DNA of 64,000 bases from Microbacterium oleivorans (GCF_013389665.1 NZ_CP058316.1:1736001-1800000); one strand, 5' to 3'; counted from the first letter of the stretch, positions 53,141 through 62,466 are shown. The notes: generated by a model not told the origin, from the letters alone. Translations and numbers: made by a program.

Positions 53141-55152
53141 CCTCGACACTCGACCGCTCACCGGCGGCACCGGTCTCAACGCCCACCGATGACGGAGGCA
53201 ACGGCGACACCGCCGGCATCCGCCCCGTGTCGCCGTGGCGCGCACGTCGCACCGACCTCGCCTGGCTGCTCCCCGCCGTGGTCGTCGGCCTGATCGTCAA
53301 CCTCGTCAACCTCGCGGGTTCGCCGCAGCGCATCGACGACGAGGGCACATACACCGCGCAGGCCTGGGCCATCGGCAACCTCGGCGAGCTGACCCACTAC
53401 ACGTACTGGTACGACCACCCGCCCCTCGGATGGATCCAGATCGCCGGCTATGCGGCGCTCACCGGCGCGTGGGACCGCTACGACGTCGCCGTCATCGCGG
53501 CACGCGAGGCCGTGATGGCGGCCACCGTGGTCGCGGCGATCCTCCTGTGGTTCGTCGTCCGGCGCATCGGATTCGCGCGCGCCACGGCCTCGGTCGCGGT
53601 CGTCCTGTTCCTGCTGTCGCCGCTCGCCGTCCAGTTCCACCGACAGGTCTACCTCGACAACATCGCGACGGCCTGGCTCCTCGCCGCGCTGCTGCTGGGC
53701 ATGAGCCGAAACAAGCAGCTGCTCGGATACATCGGCGCCGCGGCCGCATTCGGCATCGCCGTGCTCACGAAGGAGACGTATCTGCTGGCGCTGCCGCTGC
53801 TGGCCTGGTTCATGTGGCGCGGCGCCGACCGCACCACGCGCCGGTACACGCTGTCGGTGGCATCGTCCGTGCTCGCACTGCTGGGTCTCACGTACGTCGC
53901 GTTCGCCCTCGTCAAGGGCGAGGTCATGCCGGGGCCCGGCCGAGTGAGCCTCTTCGAAGGGCTCGCCTTCCAGCTGGCATCCCGCGAGGGCAGCGGGTCG
54001 CTGTTCGATCCCGAGAGCCTCATGTCCCGCACCATCGGGATGTGGTGGCAGCTCGACTCGGTCCTGATCGTCGCCGGCCTCGCCGCCGCGGTCGCCGCGC
54101 TGTTCGTCCGGCGGCTGCGACCCTGGGCCGTCGCACTGCTCGCGCTCACGGCGTTCATGTTCCGGGGCGGCTATCTGCCCGTGCCCTACGTCATCATGAT
54201 GCTGCCGTTCGCCGCCATCGTCATCGCGGGCATCGGCCAGGTCGCCGTCGAACGGCTCCGGTCCCGCAGCGGACGGCATCCGGTGCTCTCACGCATCGGC
54301 GGGTCGGGGATCGCCGCAGCGCTCGTCGTCGCGATGGTCGCCGCCGTCCCGCTGTGGACGACGCAGCTGCGCGGCTTCCTGCTCGCAGACCTCGATCGCC
54401 CGCTGCGCGATGCCGAGACCTGGATGGTCGAGAACGCCTCGGGCGATGCCCGCATCCTCGTCGACGACGCGATGTGGGTGGACCTGGTCGACGAAGGGTT
54501 CCGCCGCGAGAACGTCGTCTGGTACTACAAGGCCGACACCGACTCCGACGTCCAGGCGCTCGCTCCCAACGGATGGCGCGACTACGACTACGTCGTCACC
54601 ACCGACTCCATGCGCACCTTCCCGACCGAGTTCCCGACGGTCCGCCAGGCGATCGACAACAGCGTCGTGGTGGCGTCGTTCGGCGAGGGCGCGCAGCAGG
54701 TCGAGGTCCGGTACGTCGACCGCGAGCAGTCCGGTCTCGCGCAGGCAGCCGACGACGGCCTGTACGCGGCGCGTTCTCTCGCCGGGCAGCAGCTTCTCAC
54801 GAACCCCGATGTCGGTGTGCCCGTCGAGGAGCAGGACCTCATGACAGCCGGCGTCGTCGACGGTCGCATCCTGCTGTCCCTCGCGCAGATCGCCACGACG
54901 GGCCGTATCGACATCGCCGACATCGCCCAGCTCGAGGGCGATCCCTCCGGCGTCTACCGGCAGCTGGTCATCAGCTCGTTCGCCGGCGAGGACGCCCGGG
55001 GACGTGCCGCGGGCTCGGACGCGGCGCTGCGATTCTTCACCTCGCTCACCGGCTCGCTCGCCCCGCTGTCGGTGGAGCGCAGCGACGCGGGTCTCGTCGT
55101 GACCTTCTCGCCCGTCGAGCCCACCGAACTCCTGCCGCGCCCCGCAGCCTGA
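53137..55152 (+). CDS. GT39-type membrane glycosyltransferase (PMT/ArnT group)
   Basis: 671 residues, about 11-12 membrane helices then a long C-terminal extracytoplasmic part (from about 420). First-loop acidic motif IDDEGTYTAQAWAI and the second-loop WYDHPPLGWIQIAGY are diagnostic for the polyprenol-phosphate-sugar-using PMT/ArnT superfamily. It should take a sugar from a polyprenol-phosphate donor, perhaps that made by the DPM synthase at 57800. The C-terminal domain (residues 420-671) is unusual in length and contains no known motif. Confidence 0.85.
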   Translation: MTSTLDRSPAAPVSTPTDDGGNGDTAGIRPVSPWRARRTDLAWLLPAVVVGLIVNLVNLAGSPQRIDDEGTYTAQAWAIGNLGELTHYTYWYDHPPLGWIQIAGYAALTGAWDRYDVAVIAAREAVMAATVVAAILLWFVVRRIGFARATASVAVVLFLLSPLAVQFHRQVYLDNIATAWLLAALLLGMSRNKQLLGYIGAAAAFGIAVLTKETYLLALPLLAWFMWRGADRTTRRYTLSVASSVLALLGLTYVAFALVKGEVMPGPGRVSLFEGLAFQLASREGSGSLFDPESLMSRTIGMWWQLDSVLIVAGLAAAVAALFVRRLRPWAVALLALTAFMFRGGYLPVPYVIMMLPFAAIVIAGIGQVAVERLRSRSGRHPVLSRIGGSGIAAALVVAMVAAVPLWTTQLRGFLLADLDRPLRDAETWMVENASGDARILVDDAMWVDLVDEGFRRENVVWYYKADTDSDVQALAPNGWRDYDYVVTTDSMRTFPTEFPTVRQAIDNSVVVASFGEGAQQVEVRYVDREQSGLAQAADDGLYAARSLAGQQLLTNPDVGVPVEEQDLMTAGVVDGRILLSLAQIATTGRIDIADIAQLEGDPSGVYRQLVISSFAGEDARGRAAGSDAALRFFTSLTGSLAPLSVERSDAGLVVTFSPVEPTELLPRPAA

Positions 55153-55209
55153 GAGCCTCCCCCCGCGCCGGGCGGAACCGCCCGGCCCAACCCCGAAGAA
55201 AGGATCATC

Positions 55210-56112
55210 ATGATTCGTCACACTTCGCACCTCGACCCGAACGCCCGCACCGCCGGGCGGGGAATCCGCGGACTGGCTGTCGTCGCCGCCGCAGCCATCC
55301 CCTTCGCCATCAGCATCGCCGTCGCCCCCGCCGCATCCGCAGCCGTTCCCGCTGAACCCGGGGGCTGGGCCCGCGTCGCGCACCTCTCGCCCGACACGAA
55401 GTCCGTCGACGTGCAGATGACCGCGCTCGCCGGCGGCGCCGTCGTGTACGAGCTCGACGATGTCGCGTACGGTGCGGTGAGCTCTTACATCCCGCTCGCC
55501 GAGGGGACGTACGTCGTCTCGATGGTCCCGTCTGACGCGGCGGACGATGCTGAGCCGATCGTCCAGCAGTCCGTCGACGTCGCAGCGGGCGGCCCCGTCA
55601 CGGTCGCCGCGTACGGCGTCAACGCCGACCTCCAGACCGTCGTCTTCGAGGACGACCTCTCGGCCCCGGCCGCGGGAGAGGCGCGCGTGCGCGTCATCCA
55701 GGCGTCGACCGTCGAGCCGACGGTGAGCGTCGACACCGCACAGGGCCGCCCCATCGCGCGCGACGTCCCGACCGGTTCGGCCACGGATTACGCCGCCGTC
55801 GGAGCGGGGTCGTGGAACCTCGAGCTCGCCGGCGCCGACGATGTGTCGACTGCGACAGTGGACCTGCCCGCGGGCTCGGTCTCGACCCTCTTCGTGCTCG
55901 ACACCTCGTCGGGAGCTCTGACGGCCACGGCGGTCACCGATTCCGCCACCCTCGCCGACATGCCCATCGGAGGCATCGAGACCGGCGGCGGCGGTGCCGC
56001 GCACAGCGAGACCGCACCGGCCGGCATCTTCATGGGAGCCGCTGCACTGCTCGCGGCTGCCGTCGTCACGACCGCGGCTGTCCGGCGCCGCGGAGCGCGG
56101 GACACCGCCTGA
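55210..56112 (+). CDS. DUF4397 surface protein with C-terminal anchor
   Basis: 300 residues: signal peptide (to about residue 42, AASA), two DUF4397 beta-domains (WARVAHLSPDTKSVDVQM; GEARVRVIQASTVEPTVSV), a Gly-rich spacer (GGIETGGGGAAHSETAPAG), one membrane helix (about 273-293) and an RRRGAR tail. That C-terminal design is sortase-substrate-like, though no classic LPxTG is present. The next gene encodes a sortase domain and overlaps it. Good ribosome site GAAAGGA. Confidence 0.85.
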   Translation: MIRHTSHLDPNARTAGRGIRGLAVVAAAAIPFAISIAVAPAASAAVPAEPGGWARVAHLSPDTKSVDVQMTALAGGAVVYELDDVAYGAVSSYIPLAEGTYVVSMVPSDAADDAEPIVQQSVDVAAGGPVTVAAYGVNADLQTVVFEDDLSAPAAGEARVRVIQASTVEPTVSVDTAQGRPIARDVPTGSATDYAAVGAGSWNLELAGADDVSTATVDLPAGSVSTLFVLDTSSGALTATAVTDSATLADMPIGGIETGGGGAAHSETAPAGIFMGAAALLAAAVVTTAAVRRRGARDTA

Positions 56113-57719
56113 TGCGGGCGCGGCGCTTCCTCACGGCTGCCGCATCGGGCGCCGCGATCGCACTGGCGGTGACGGCGTGCTCCGGGCCGGTCACCGACGG
56201 CGACGCATCCGATACCGGCGCGACGGCGGCGGCCGACGCGTTCCTCGACACCTACGTGGACGGGGGGCGTGTCGTCCGCACCGACCAGGGCGGCGACACG
56301 GTCAGCGAAGGCCAGGCGTACGGCCTGCTGCTCGCCGTCGTCGCCGACGACGAAGCGCGATTCGACGAGATCTGGGACTGGACCACCGACAACCTCCAGC
56401 GCGACGACCTGCTGCTCGCCTGGCGCTGGGAAAACGGGGCGGTCGTCGACGACGAGCCGGCATCCGATGCCGACCTCGACGCCGCGCGCGCCCTCGTTCT
56501 AGCCGGCGACGCTTTCGGCCGCGACGACCTGTCGGCCGACGGACTCGCCCTCGGCGACGCGCTGCTCGAGGAGATGACGGCGACGACAGATCTCGGACGG
56601 ATCCTCCTCCCGGGCACGTGGGCGACGACATCGCCGCACGCGTACAACCCGTCCTACGCATCGCCCGCGGCCTACGCGGTGCTGGCGGACGCGTCGGGCG
56701 ACGAGCGCTGGGACGAGCTCGCCGAGGGCAGTCGCGCCGCCACCGAGGCACTGCTGGACGCGAACGCGCTCCCGACCAACTGGGCGACGGTCGCGACCGA
56801 CGGGTCGGTGGCCATCGCCGGCGCAGCGGACGGCACGGGCGAGCCGGGCTTCGGATACGACGCCGCCCGCGCACCGATCCGGTACGCCGAGTCCTGCGAC
56901 GCCGCCGACGCCGAGCTCGCGGCGACGATGGCGACGGCGTTCCCGGGCGACGACGTGCTGCCTGCCGAGCTCGACTCGGGTTCGGGTGCCGTGACGACGG
57001 ATCAGCACCCTGTCGCGTACGCGGCGCGTGCGGCCGCCTATGCCGCGGCGGGGCGCACCGACGATGCCGGCGCCGATCTCGGGCGGATGAGAGACACCGC
57101 CGCGCGAACGCCGACGTACTACGGCGACGCCTGGAATGCCCTCGCCGAGGCGATGCTGACCGATGACGCCCTCGCGGGCTGTCCGCCGCTCGGGCCGTCG
57201 TCGAGCTCGGCGACGGGAGCGTCGTCGAGCTCGAGCGCGGGCGCGTTCCAGGATCCGGTGCCGGCGGAGGCCGCCTCGGACGCGGTCCCCGTGCACGTGT
57301 CGATCCCGGCCATCGGCCTCGAATCCGACCTCATCGGGCTGGGACGCGGCGCGGACGGCTGGATCGAGGCGCCCGCCGACTACAACGACGTCGGGTGGTA
57401 CGAGGACGGGGTCGTTCCGGGCGAGGTCGGACCCGCCGTCATCGCCGCCCACGTCGATTCACCGACCGCCCCGGCGATCTTCCACAACCTCCCCCAGCTG
57501 CGCCCCGGCGACACCGTCTCGGTGTCCCGCAGCGACGGGTCCGTGGCCGAATTCGTCGTCACGAGCATGCAGAGCGTGAAGAAGCACGGATTCCCCACCG
57601 AATCGATCTACGCGCCGGTACCCACGCCGGAGCTCCGCCTCGTCACCTGCGGCGGACCGATCAGCTCCGAGACCGGCCTGTACGAGGACAACATCGTCGT
57701 CACCGCGATCGCCGCCTGA
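56112..57719 (+). CDS. GH8 glycanase - class F sortase fusion lipoprotein
   Basis: 535 residues. Lipoprotein signal with lipobox VTAC (Cys23). Residues about 35-355 are a family-8 glycoside hydrolase ([12 protein letters not shown] with the acid Glu, [38 protein letters not shown]), as in BcsZ/CMCase endoglucanases. A Ser-rich linker (about 360-378) leads to a class F sortase domain (about 385-535) with [15 protein letters not shown], catalytic His447 in IAAHVDSP and Cys513 in LRLVTCGGP. No Arg follows the Cys up to the C-terminus, where sortases normally place one. The stop of the DUF4397 gene overlaps its ATG, suggesting that protein is its substrate. Confidence 0.85.
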   Translation: MRARRFLTAAASGAAIALAVTACSGPVTDGDASDTGATAAADAFLDTYVDGGRVVRTDQGGDTVSEGQAYGLLLAVVADDEARFDEIWDWTTDNLQRDDLLLAWRWENGAVVDDEPASDADLDAARALVLAGDAFGRDDLSADGLALGDALLEEMTATTDLGRILLPGTWATTSPHAYNPSYASPAAYAVLADASGDERWDELAEGSRAATEALLDANALPTNWATVATDGSVAIAGAADGTGEPGFGYDAARAPIRYAESCDAADAELAATMATAFPGDDVLPAELDSGSGAVTTDQHPVAYAARAAAYAAAGRTDDAGADLGRMRDTAARTPTYYGDAWNALAEAMLTDDALAGCPPLGPSSSSATGASSSSSAGAFQDPVPAEAASDAVPVHVSIPAIGLESDLIGLGRGADGWIEAPADYNDVGWYEDGVVPGEVGPAVIAAHVDSPTAPAIFHNLPQLRPGDTVSVSRSDGSVAEFVVTSMQSVKKHGFPTESIYAPVPTPELRLVTCGGPISSETGLYEDNIVVTAIAA

Positions 57720-57725
57720 AACCTG

Positions 57726-57765
57726 CCCGACCCGCCCCGACCCGCCCCGAACCGCCCCGAACCGC
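57726..57765 (+). repeat. 10-bp tandem repeat, four units
   Basis: CCCGACCCGC twice then CCCGAACCGC twice, followed by a partial fifth unit, in the gap between the sortase-fusion and mannose-synthase genes. Likely slippage-prone. Confidence 0.6.
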
Positions 57766-57799
57766 CCGAATCGTTGCCACCCGAATGGAGATCGTCCAG

Positions 57800-58582
57800 A
57801 TGAACGCAGCGCTGACCATCGTCCCCACCTACAACGAGGTCGAGAACATCGAGGGGATCGTCGACCGCGTCCTCGCCGTCGGGGTCTCCGACGTGCTCAT
57901 CGTCGACGACTCCTCGCCCGACGGCACCGGAGACCTCGCGGACCGTCTCGCATCCCGGCACGCGAGCGTGCACGTCCTCCACCGCACCGCGAAGGACGGC
58001 CTGGGGCGCGCGTATCTCGCGGGCTTCGCCTGGGGCCGCGAGCGCGGGTACGACGTCCTGGTCGAAATGGATGCGGACGGATCGCACCAGCCGGAATCCC
58101 TGCCCGTCATGCTCAGCGAACTGCGGTCCGCCGACATCGTGCTCGGCTCCCGCTGGGTGCCGGGCGGCAGCGTCGTCAACTGGCCGTTCCACCGCAAGGT
58201 GCTGAGCATCGGGGGCAACGTCTACGCTCGCCTCGCCCTCGGCATCGACATCCGCGACGCCACCGGCGGCTACCGCGCGTATCGCACGGAGGCCCTCGGG
58301 GCGATCGGCTTGGACTCCGTCGAGTCGCACGGGTACTGCTTCCAGCTCGATCTGCTCTGGCGCGGCCTCGAGCGCGGGCTGCACGTGGTCGAGGTGCCGA
58401 TCACCTTCATCGAACGCGAACGGGGCGAGAGCAAGATGAGTGGGAACATCGTCCGCGAGTCACTGTGGAAGGTGAGCGTCTGGGGCATCCGCCGGCGAGT
58501 GAGCGCCCTGCGCGAACTCATCATCCACCACCGACGGCTTCCCTCCGTCCGGGCCAACACGCGCCGGCTCGCTCCGGCCTGA
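57800..58582 (+). CDS. Polyprenol-phosphate mannose synthase (DPM1-type GT2)
   Basis: 260 residues, soluble GT2: [59 protein letters not shown] (DxD), [40 protein letters not shown] and [14 protein letters not shown] all match DPM/Ppm1. It makes polyprenol-phosphate-mannose, a donor for GT39-type enzymes such as the one at 53137. ATG 57800 has GGAGAT upstream; ATG 57785 is an in-frame alternative. Confidence 0.92.
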   Translation: MNAALTIVPTYNEVENIEGIVDRVLAVGVSDVLIVDDSSPDGTGDLADRLASRHASVHVLHRTAKDGLGRAYLAGFAWGRERGYDVLVEMDADGSHQPESLPVMLSELRSADIVLGSRWVPGGSVVNWPFHRKVLSIGGNVYARLALGIDIRDATGGYRAYRTEALGAIGLDSVESHGYCFQLDLLWRGLERGLHVVEVPITFIERERGESKMSGNIVRESLWKVSVWGIRRRVSALRELIIHHRRLPSVRANTRRLAPA

Positions 58583-58621
58583 GAGACGTGATCGGCCGTC
58601 TCGGCTCCGAGCGCGTGGCCC

Positions 58622-58645
58622 GTCGAGACCGAGATTCGTCTCGAC
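58622..58645 (+). terminator. Hairpin after the mannose-synthase gene
   Basis: GTCGAGAC, 8-nt loop, GTCTCGAC: perfect 8-bp stem, 40 nt after the stop codon. Confidence 0.5.
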
Positions 58646-58730
58646 CTTCCACGTCAACGTGGCGGCCGCCGGCTGAGCGCATCGAGGCTGCGCGGTGCGG
58701 CACGATCAGTAGCGTCGCGATCACTGCCCG

Positions 58731-58769
58731 AGAGACGCTTCCCTGTCAAGGCACTGGGGAAGCGTCTCT
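58731..58769 (+). promoter_or_regulatory. Long inverted repeat in the leader of the sugar ABC operon
   Basis: AGAGACGCTTCCC and GGGAAGCGTCTCT, perfect 13-bp arms around 13 nt, about 73 nt before the apparent permease start and downstream of a possible -10 (TAGCGT, 58710). It could be an attenuator hairpin or a pair of LacI-type half operators. Confidence 0.45.
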
Positions 58770-58841
58770 TGGTGCTCCTAGCTTCGGCCTCACAGGACGG
58801 CGTCCGTCAGGTCCTGCCGCGACGATGCATCGGAGGCCGAC

Positions 58842-59771
58842 ATCAGCAGCACCGCTCCTGCCCGGCGCATCCGGCAGAAGTACAACAAGCGCGAAGCGCT
58901 TGCGGGATATCTCTTCCTGACGCCGTGGATCATCGGCTTCCTGGTCTTCACCGTCGGCGCGATGGTCTACAGCCTCGTCATCTCGTTCAGCAGCTACAAC
59001 CTCGCCACCAACTCGTCGCGACCGGTCGGCCTCGACAACTACGCGCGCCTCTTCGAGGACCCGCGCGTCGCCGTCTCGCTCGCCAACACGCTGTTCTACG
59101 CGGTCATGGCCGTACCGCTGGAGATCGCGTTCGCCCTGGTGCTGGCTCTCCTGCTCAATCGCATGGGTCGCGGGGCCGGCGTGTTCCGCACGCTCTACTA
59201 CCTGCCGAAGATGACGCCCGCGGTCGCGACCGCGGCGGTGTTCTTCCTGCTCCTCAACGGCAACTCGGGCGCCATCAACCAGGGCCTCGCCGCCATCGGC
59301 ATCCCGGGGCCGCAATGGCTCGTCGACCCCGACTGGGTCAAGCCCAGCATCGTGATCATGGCGCTGTGGACCGTCAGCGGCACGATGGTCATCTTCCTCG
59401 CCGCCCTGAAGAACGTGCCCGTCGAGCTCTACGAGGTGGCGTCGCTCGACGGCGCCGGACCGGTGCGGAAGTTCTTCTCGATCACCCTGCCGATGATCTC
59501 GGGTGCGATGTTCTTCAACGTCCTCGTGCTCACCATCGCCGCCTTCCAGGTCTTCGACCAGGCATACCTGCTGTTCTGGCGCGACCAGAGCAACTCCTCA
59601 CCCGAAGCATCGCTGTTCTACGCCATCTACCTGTTCCAGCAGGCGTTCCGCCAGTTCAACTTCGGCTTCGCCGCCGCCATGGCATGGCTCCTGTTCGTCA
59701 TCATCATGATCGTCACCGTCGTCCAGGTGAGGTTCGGTAACCGCTTCGTCTACTACGAGGGCGACCGGTGA
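58842..59771 (+). CDS. Carbohydrate ABC importer permease 1 (MalF/UgpA type), apparent ATC start
   Basis: 309 residues if started at ATC 58842. Membrane segments: GYLFLTPWIIGFLVFTVGAM (about 25-45) and five more, with the EAA loop LYEVASLDGAGPVRKFFSI (about residues 197-215). The first helix lies largely before the first in-frame ATG (58962), so that ATG would give a truncated protein. No ATG, GTG or TTG occurs in frame between the TAG at 58779 and 58962. GGAGG at 58832-58836 is 5 nt before ATC 58842, followed by a family-like leader (ARRIRQKYNKREALAG). Either a rare AUC start or a start-codon mutation/sequence error. Confidence 0.8.
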   Translation: MSSTAPARRIRQKYNKREALAGYLFLTPWIIGFLVFTVGAMVYSLVISFSSYNLATNSSRPVGLDNYARLFEDPRVAVSLANTLFYAVMAVPLEIAFALVLALLLNRMGRGAGVFRTLYYLPKMTPAVATAAVFFLLLNGNSGAINQGLAAIGIPGPQWLVDPDWVKPSIVIMALWTVSGTMVIFLAALKNVPVELYEVASLDGAGPVRKFFSITLPMISGAMFFNVLVLTIAAFQVFDQAYLLFWRDQSNSSPEASLFYAIYLFQQAFRQFNFGFAAAMAWLLFVIIMIVTVVQVRFGNRFVYYEGDR

Positions 59772-60634
59772 TGGGCACGCGCATCCGGACGCCCGGGACC
59801 GTCGCGGGCCGCGTCGTGCTCGCTGCGGTCTCGACGGGCTTCGCGCTGCTGTTCCTCTACCCGTTCGCGTGGCTGCTCGCGGCGAGCTTCAAACCGCGCG
59901 GCGAGGTCTTCGACAACCGCCTCATCCCGCAGACCTTCGTTCCCGAGAACTACGCCGAGGTCTGGAACCAGCTGCCCCTGCTCAGCTGGATGTTCAACAG
60001 CGTCGCGATCGCGCTCCTCGCCGCGACGGCCGTGTCGATCTCGAGCTCGATCGTCGCCTTCGGGTTCGCGTACTTCTCGTTCCCCGGGCGCAAACTCCTC
60101 TTCGGGCTCGTGCTGGCGACGATGATGCTGCCGGGCGCCGTGACGATGATCCCCGTCTACCTGATCTGGAAGGAGACGGGCCTGCTCGGCACGTGGGTGC
60201 CGCTGTGGGGCGCGAACCTCTTCGGCTCGGCGTTCTACATCTTCTTGCAGCGCCAGTTCTTCCTCGGCCTCCCGCGTGAGCTGTTCGAGGCTGCGCGCAT
60301 CGACGGCGCGAGCTCCTGGGGGCTGTTCTGGCGCATCGCGATGCCGTTGTCGGTGCCGTCGTTCGTCATCGTCTTCCTGTTCGAGTTCCAAGCCAGCTGG
60401 AACAACCTGCAGGCGGCGCTCATCTACCTCAACGCCGGGACGGTCGACGAGTTCACCACGCCGCTCGGGATCGCCTACGCGATGACCAAGTACAGCCCGA
60501 CGGCCGGCGGCCAGGGCGATTACCAGTACGTGATGGTGGCCTCGCTCATCGTCACGCTCCCCATGCTCATCCTCTTCGCGTTCGGGCAGCGCTACTTCGT
60601 CGAGGGTGTCGCGACCCAGGGACGCAAGGGATGA
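59771..60634 (+). CDS. Carbohydrate ABC importer permease 2 (MalG type)
   Basis: 287 residues, six membrane segments, EAA loop LFEAARIDGASSWGLFWRIAMP (at about 177-196), and the family opening LYPFAWLLAASFKPRGEVF. The ATG overlaps the stop of permease 1 (TGATG); a GTG one codon earlier is possible. Pairs with permease 1 to form the channel. No ATPase gene is nearby, as usual for systems that share an MsmX/MsiK-type ATPase. Confidence 0.9.
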   Translation: MGTRIRTPGTVAGRVVLAAVSTGFALLFLYPFAWLLAASFKPRGEVFDNRLIPQTFVPENYAEVWNQLPLLSWMFNSVAIALLAATAVSISSSIVAFGFAYFSFPGRKLLFGLVLATMMLPGAVTMIPVYLIWKETGLLGTWVPLWGANLFGSAFYIFLQRQFFLGLPRELFEAARIDGASSWGLFWRIAMPLSVPSFVIVFLFEFQASWNNLQAALIYLNAGTVDEFTTPLGIAYAMTKYSPTAGGQGDYQYVMVASLIVTLPMLILFAFGQRYFVEGVATQGRKG

Positions 60635-60671
60635 CCCGCGTGCTCGCGTGGGGCCACGACAGGAGGAACAC

Positions 60672-62033
60672 ATGCGCAATCGACTGATCGGAACGGCGGC
60701 GGTGGCCGCGGCATCCGTCGTCCTGCTGACCGGATGCACGGGCGACGGCGGCACCGAGGAGGAGGTCGACTTCGCCGCGACGCCCACCGGCACCCTCGCG
60801 GCATGGGGGTTCGAGAACGCCGACGACGTCGGCACCGCGCGACTCGACTACGCCGCGGAGCAGCTCGGCGACGTCGACGTGCAGCTCGACGCGACGGCCT
60901 TCGACTCGCAGAAGTTCACGACCCGCGTCGCGAGCGGCGACGTGCCCGACGTCGTGCAGATGGACCGCCGGTACGTCACGCAATACGCCGCGCAGGGCCT
61001 CGTCATGCCGCTCGACACCTGCTTCGACGCCCACGACGTCGACGCCGACGACCGCTGGTACGAGTCGGTCGTCGACGACGTGCGGTACGAGGATCGGGTC
61101 TGGGGTGCGCCGCAGTTCTACCAGCCACCGGCCATCATCCTGAACAAGCGGGTGATGGATGCCGCCGGCGTGACCGCCGACGAGATCGACACGTCGCAGC
61201 CCGACGTGCTGCTCGCCGCAATCGAGAAGATGTACCAGGAGTCGGGCGGGGTGCCGACCCGGCTCGGCTTCGACCCCGTCTCGACGGGCCAGTCGGCGCT
61301 GTGGATCCTGGGCTCGGGCGGTCGACTCACCGACGACGACGGCGTCCCCACGCTCGATGACCCGGCCAACATCGCCGGCATGGAACTGTTGCAGCGGATC
61401 AACGAGAAGCAGGGCGGCTTCGCGCAGGTCAAGAGCTTCACCGACGCGTTCGACACCTTCGGCGACGGCAACCAATACGTCACCGATCAGGTCGGCGCGC
61501 AGGTCAACGCGCAGTGGTACCCGAACGTGCTCTCGCCGTACCTCGACCAGATCGACATCGAGGCGGTGCCGTTCCGCGACAGCGCGGGCGAGCCCTTCTC
61601 GGTCTCGGGCGGTCAGGCCTTCGTCATCCCGGTCGGGGCGAAGAACCCGGCCGCCGCGTGCGCGTGGGTCTCGGCGCTCACGAGCGGCGAAGCCTGGAAC
61701 GCCGCCGGAGCGGCGCGGGCCGAGACCCGCGCGGCCGACGGCGGTGCCAACACGGGCCTGTTCACCGGGTCGCCGCAGCCCGACCAGGAGATCCGCGAGA
61801 AGTGGGTGACGTCGTCGGGCGACGAGGGCTTCGACCAGGTCGTCGCGACCTACTACGACGTCGTCGACTACGGCTCGTCGTTCGGATCCTCCCCCGCCGG
61901 ACAGGACATCCAGAACGAGCTGAACAATGCCGTCACGGCGACGCTGCTCGGCGACAAGACCGCCGAGGAGGCACTGGCAGACGCGCAGGACGCAGCGATG
62001 CGTGCCTACGAGAACGCCACCGCCGCCCGCTGA
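60672..62033 (+). CDS. Carbohydrate ABC importer, extracellular solute-binding lipoprotein
   Basis: 453 residues with lipobox LTGC (Cys22). Family-1 solute-binding features: FDSQKFTTRVASGDVPDVVQMDR, GAPQFYQPPAIILNKRVMDAAGV, and GGQAFVIPVGAKNPAAACAWV. Binds a sugar or oligosaccharide; specificity unknown. Strong ribosome site AGGAGG before the ATG. The gene order permease-permease-SBP is inverted compared with most such operons. Confidence 0.9.
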   Translation: MRNRLIGTAAVAAASVVLLTGCTGDGGTEEEVDFAATPTGTLAAWGFENADDVGTARLDYAAEQLGDVDVQLDATAFDSQKFTTRVASGDVPDVVQMDRRYVTQYAAQGLVMPLDTCFDAHDVDADDRWYESVVDDVRYEDRVWGAPQFYQPPAIILNKRVMDAAGVTADEIDTSQPDVLLAAIEKMYQESGGVPTRLGFDPVSTGQSALWILGSGGRLTDDDGVPTLDDPANIAGMELLQRINEKQGGFAQVKSFTDAFDTFGDGNQYVTDQVGAQVNAQWYPNVLSPYLDQIDIEAVPFRDSAGEPFSVSGGQAFVIPVGAKNPAAACAWVSALTSGEAWNAAGAARAETRAADGGANTGLFTGSPQPDQEIREKWVTSSGDEGFDQVVATYYDVVDYGSSFGSSPAGQDIQNELNNAVTATLLGDKTAEEALADAQDAAMRAYENATAAR

Positions 62034-62061
62034 CACACACGGACGCCCGCTCGCGCCCGTC

Positions 62062-62067
62062 GATAAT
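62062..62067 (+). promoter_or_regulatory. -10 element ahead of the SnoaL-like gene
   Basis: GATAAT, 6 nt, ATG at 62074, with no ribosome site: apparent leaderless start. Confidence 0.4.
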
Positions 62068-62073
62068 GGGCGG

Positions 62074-62466
62074 ATGGACCCGTGGGAGATGCATGCCTGG
62101 TACGCCGAATACCTCGAGGCCTGCAACCGCCACGACCTCGACGCCATCCGCTCGTTCGTCGATCCGGACGTGCGGCGAGCGCACCTGCCGGGTGGGATCG
62201 ACGCCTGGATGACGGGCGTCGTGGAGGTGCTCGATGCGTTTCCCGACTGGCAGGTGCGCCGCATCCAGCTCGTCGCGGAGGACGACCGCATCGCGGCCCA
62301 CGTGCGCGCGAGCGGCACGCACACCGGCGCCTTCCGCGGCATCCGGCCCACCCGTCGGCACGTCAACGTCGCAGAGTTCTCATTCCTGCGGCTGGCGGGC
62401 GGGCGCATCGCCGAGTTCGCCGGCACGACCGATCACGCCGCGCTGCTCGCGCAGCTGAGCGACTGA
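62074..62466 (+). CDS. SnoaL-like / NTF2-fold protein
   Basis: 130 residues in the SnoaL polyketide-cyclase-like ester group (YLEACNRHDLDAIRSFVDPDV, AFPDWQVRRIQLVAEDDRIAAHVRASGTHTG, ATRRHVNVAEFSFLRLAGGRIAEF-like end). Such folds bind small molecules; in this carbohydrate-uptake context the function is not known. Confidence 0.8.
   Translation: MDPWEMHAWYAEYLEACNRHDLDAIRSFVDPDVRRAHLPGGIDAWMTGVVEVLDAFPDWQVRRIQLVAEDDRIAAHVRASGTHTGAFRGIRPTRRHVNVAEFSFLRLAGGRIAEFAGTTDHAALLAQLSD

Noticed and set aside
58880..58899. AAGCGCTT palindrome resembling the LacI operator
   Set aside because: It is in codons for the conserved KREALAG leader of the permease and downstream of any likely promoter; probably coincidence.
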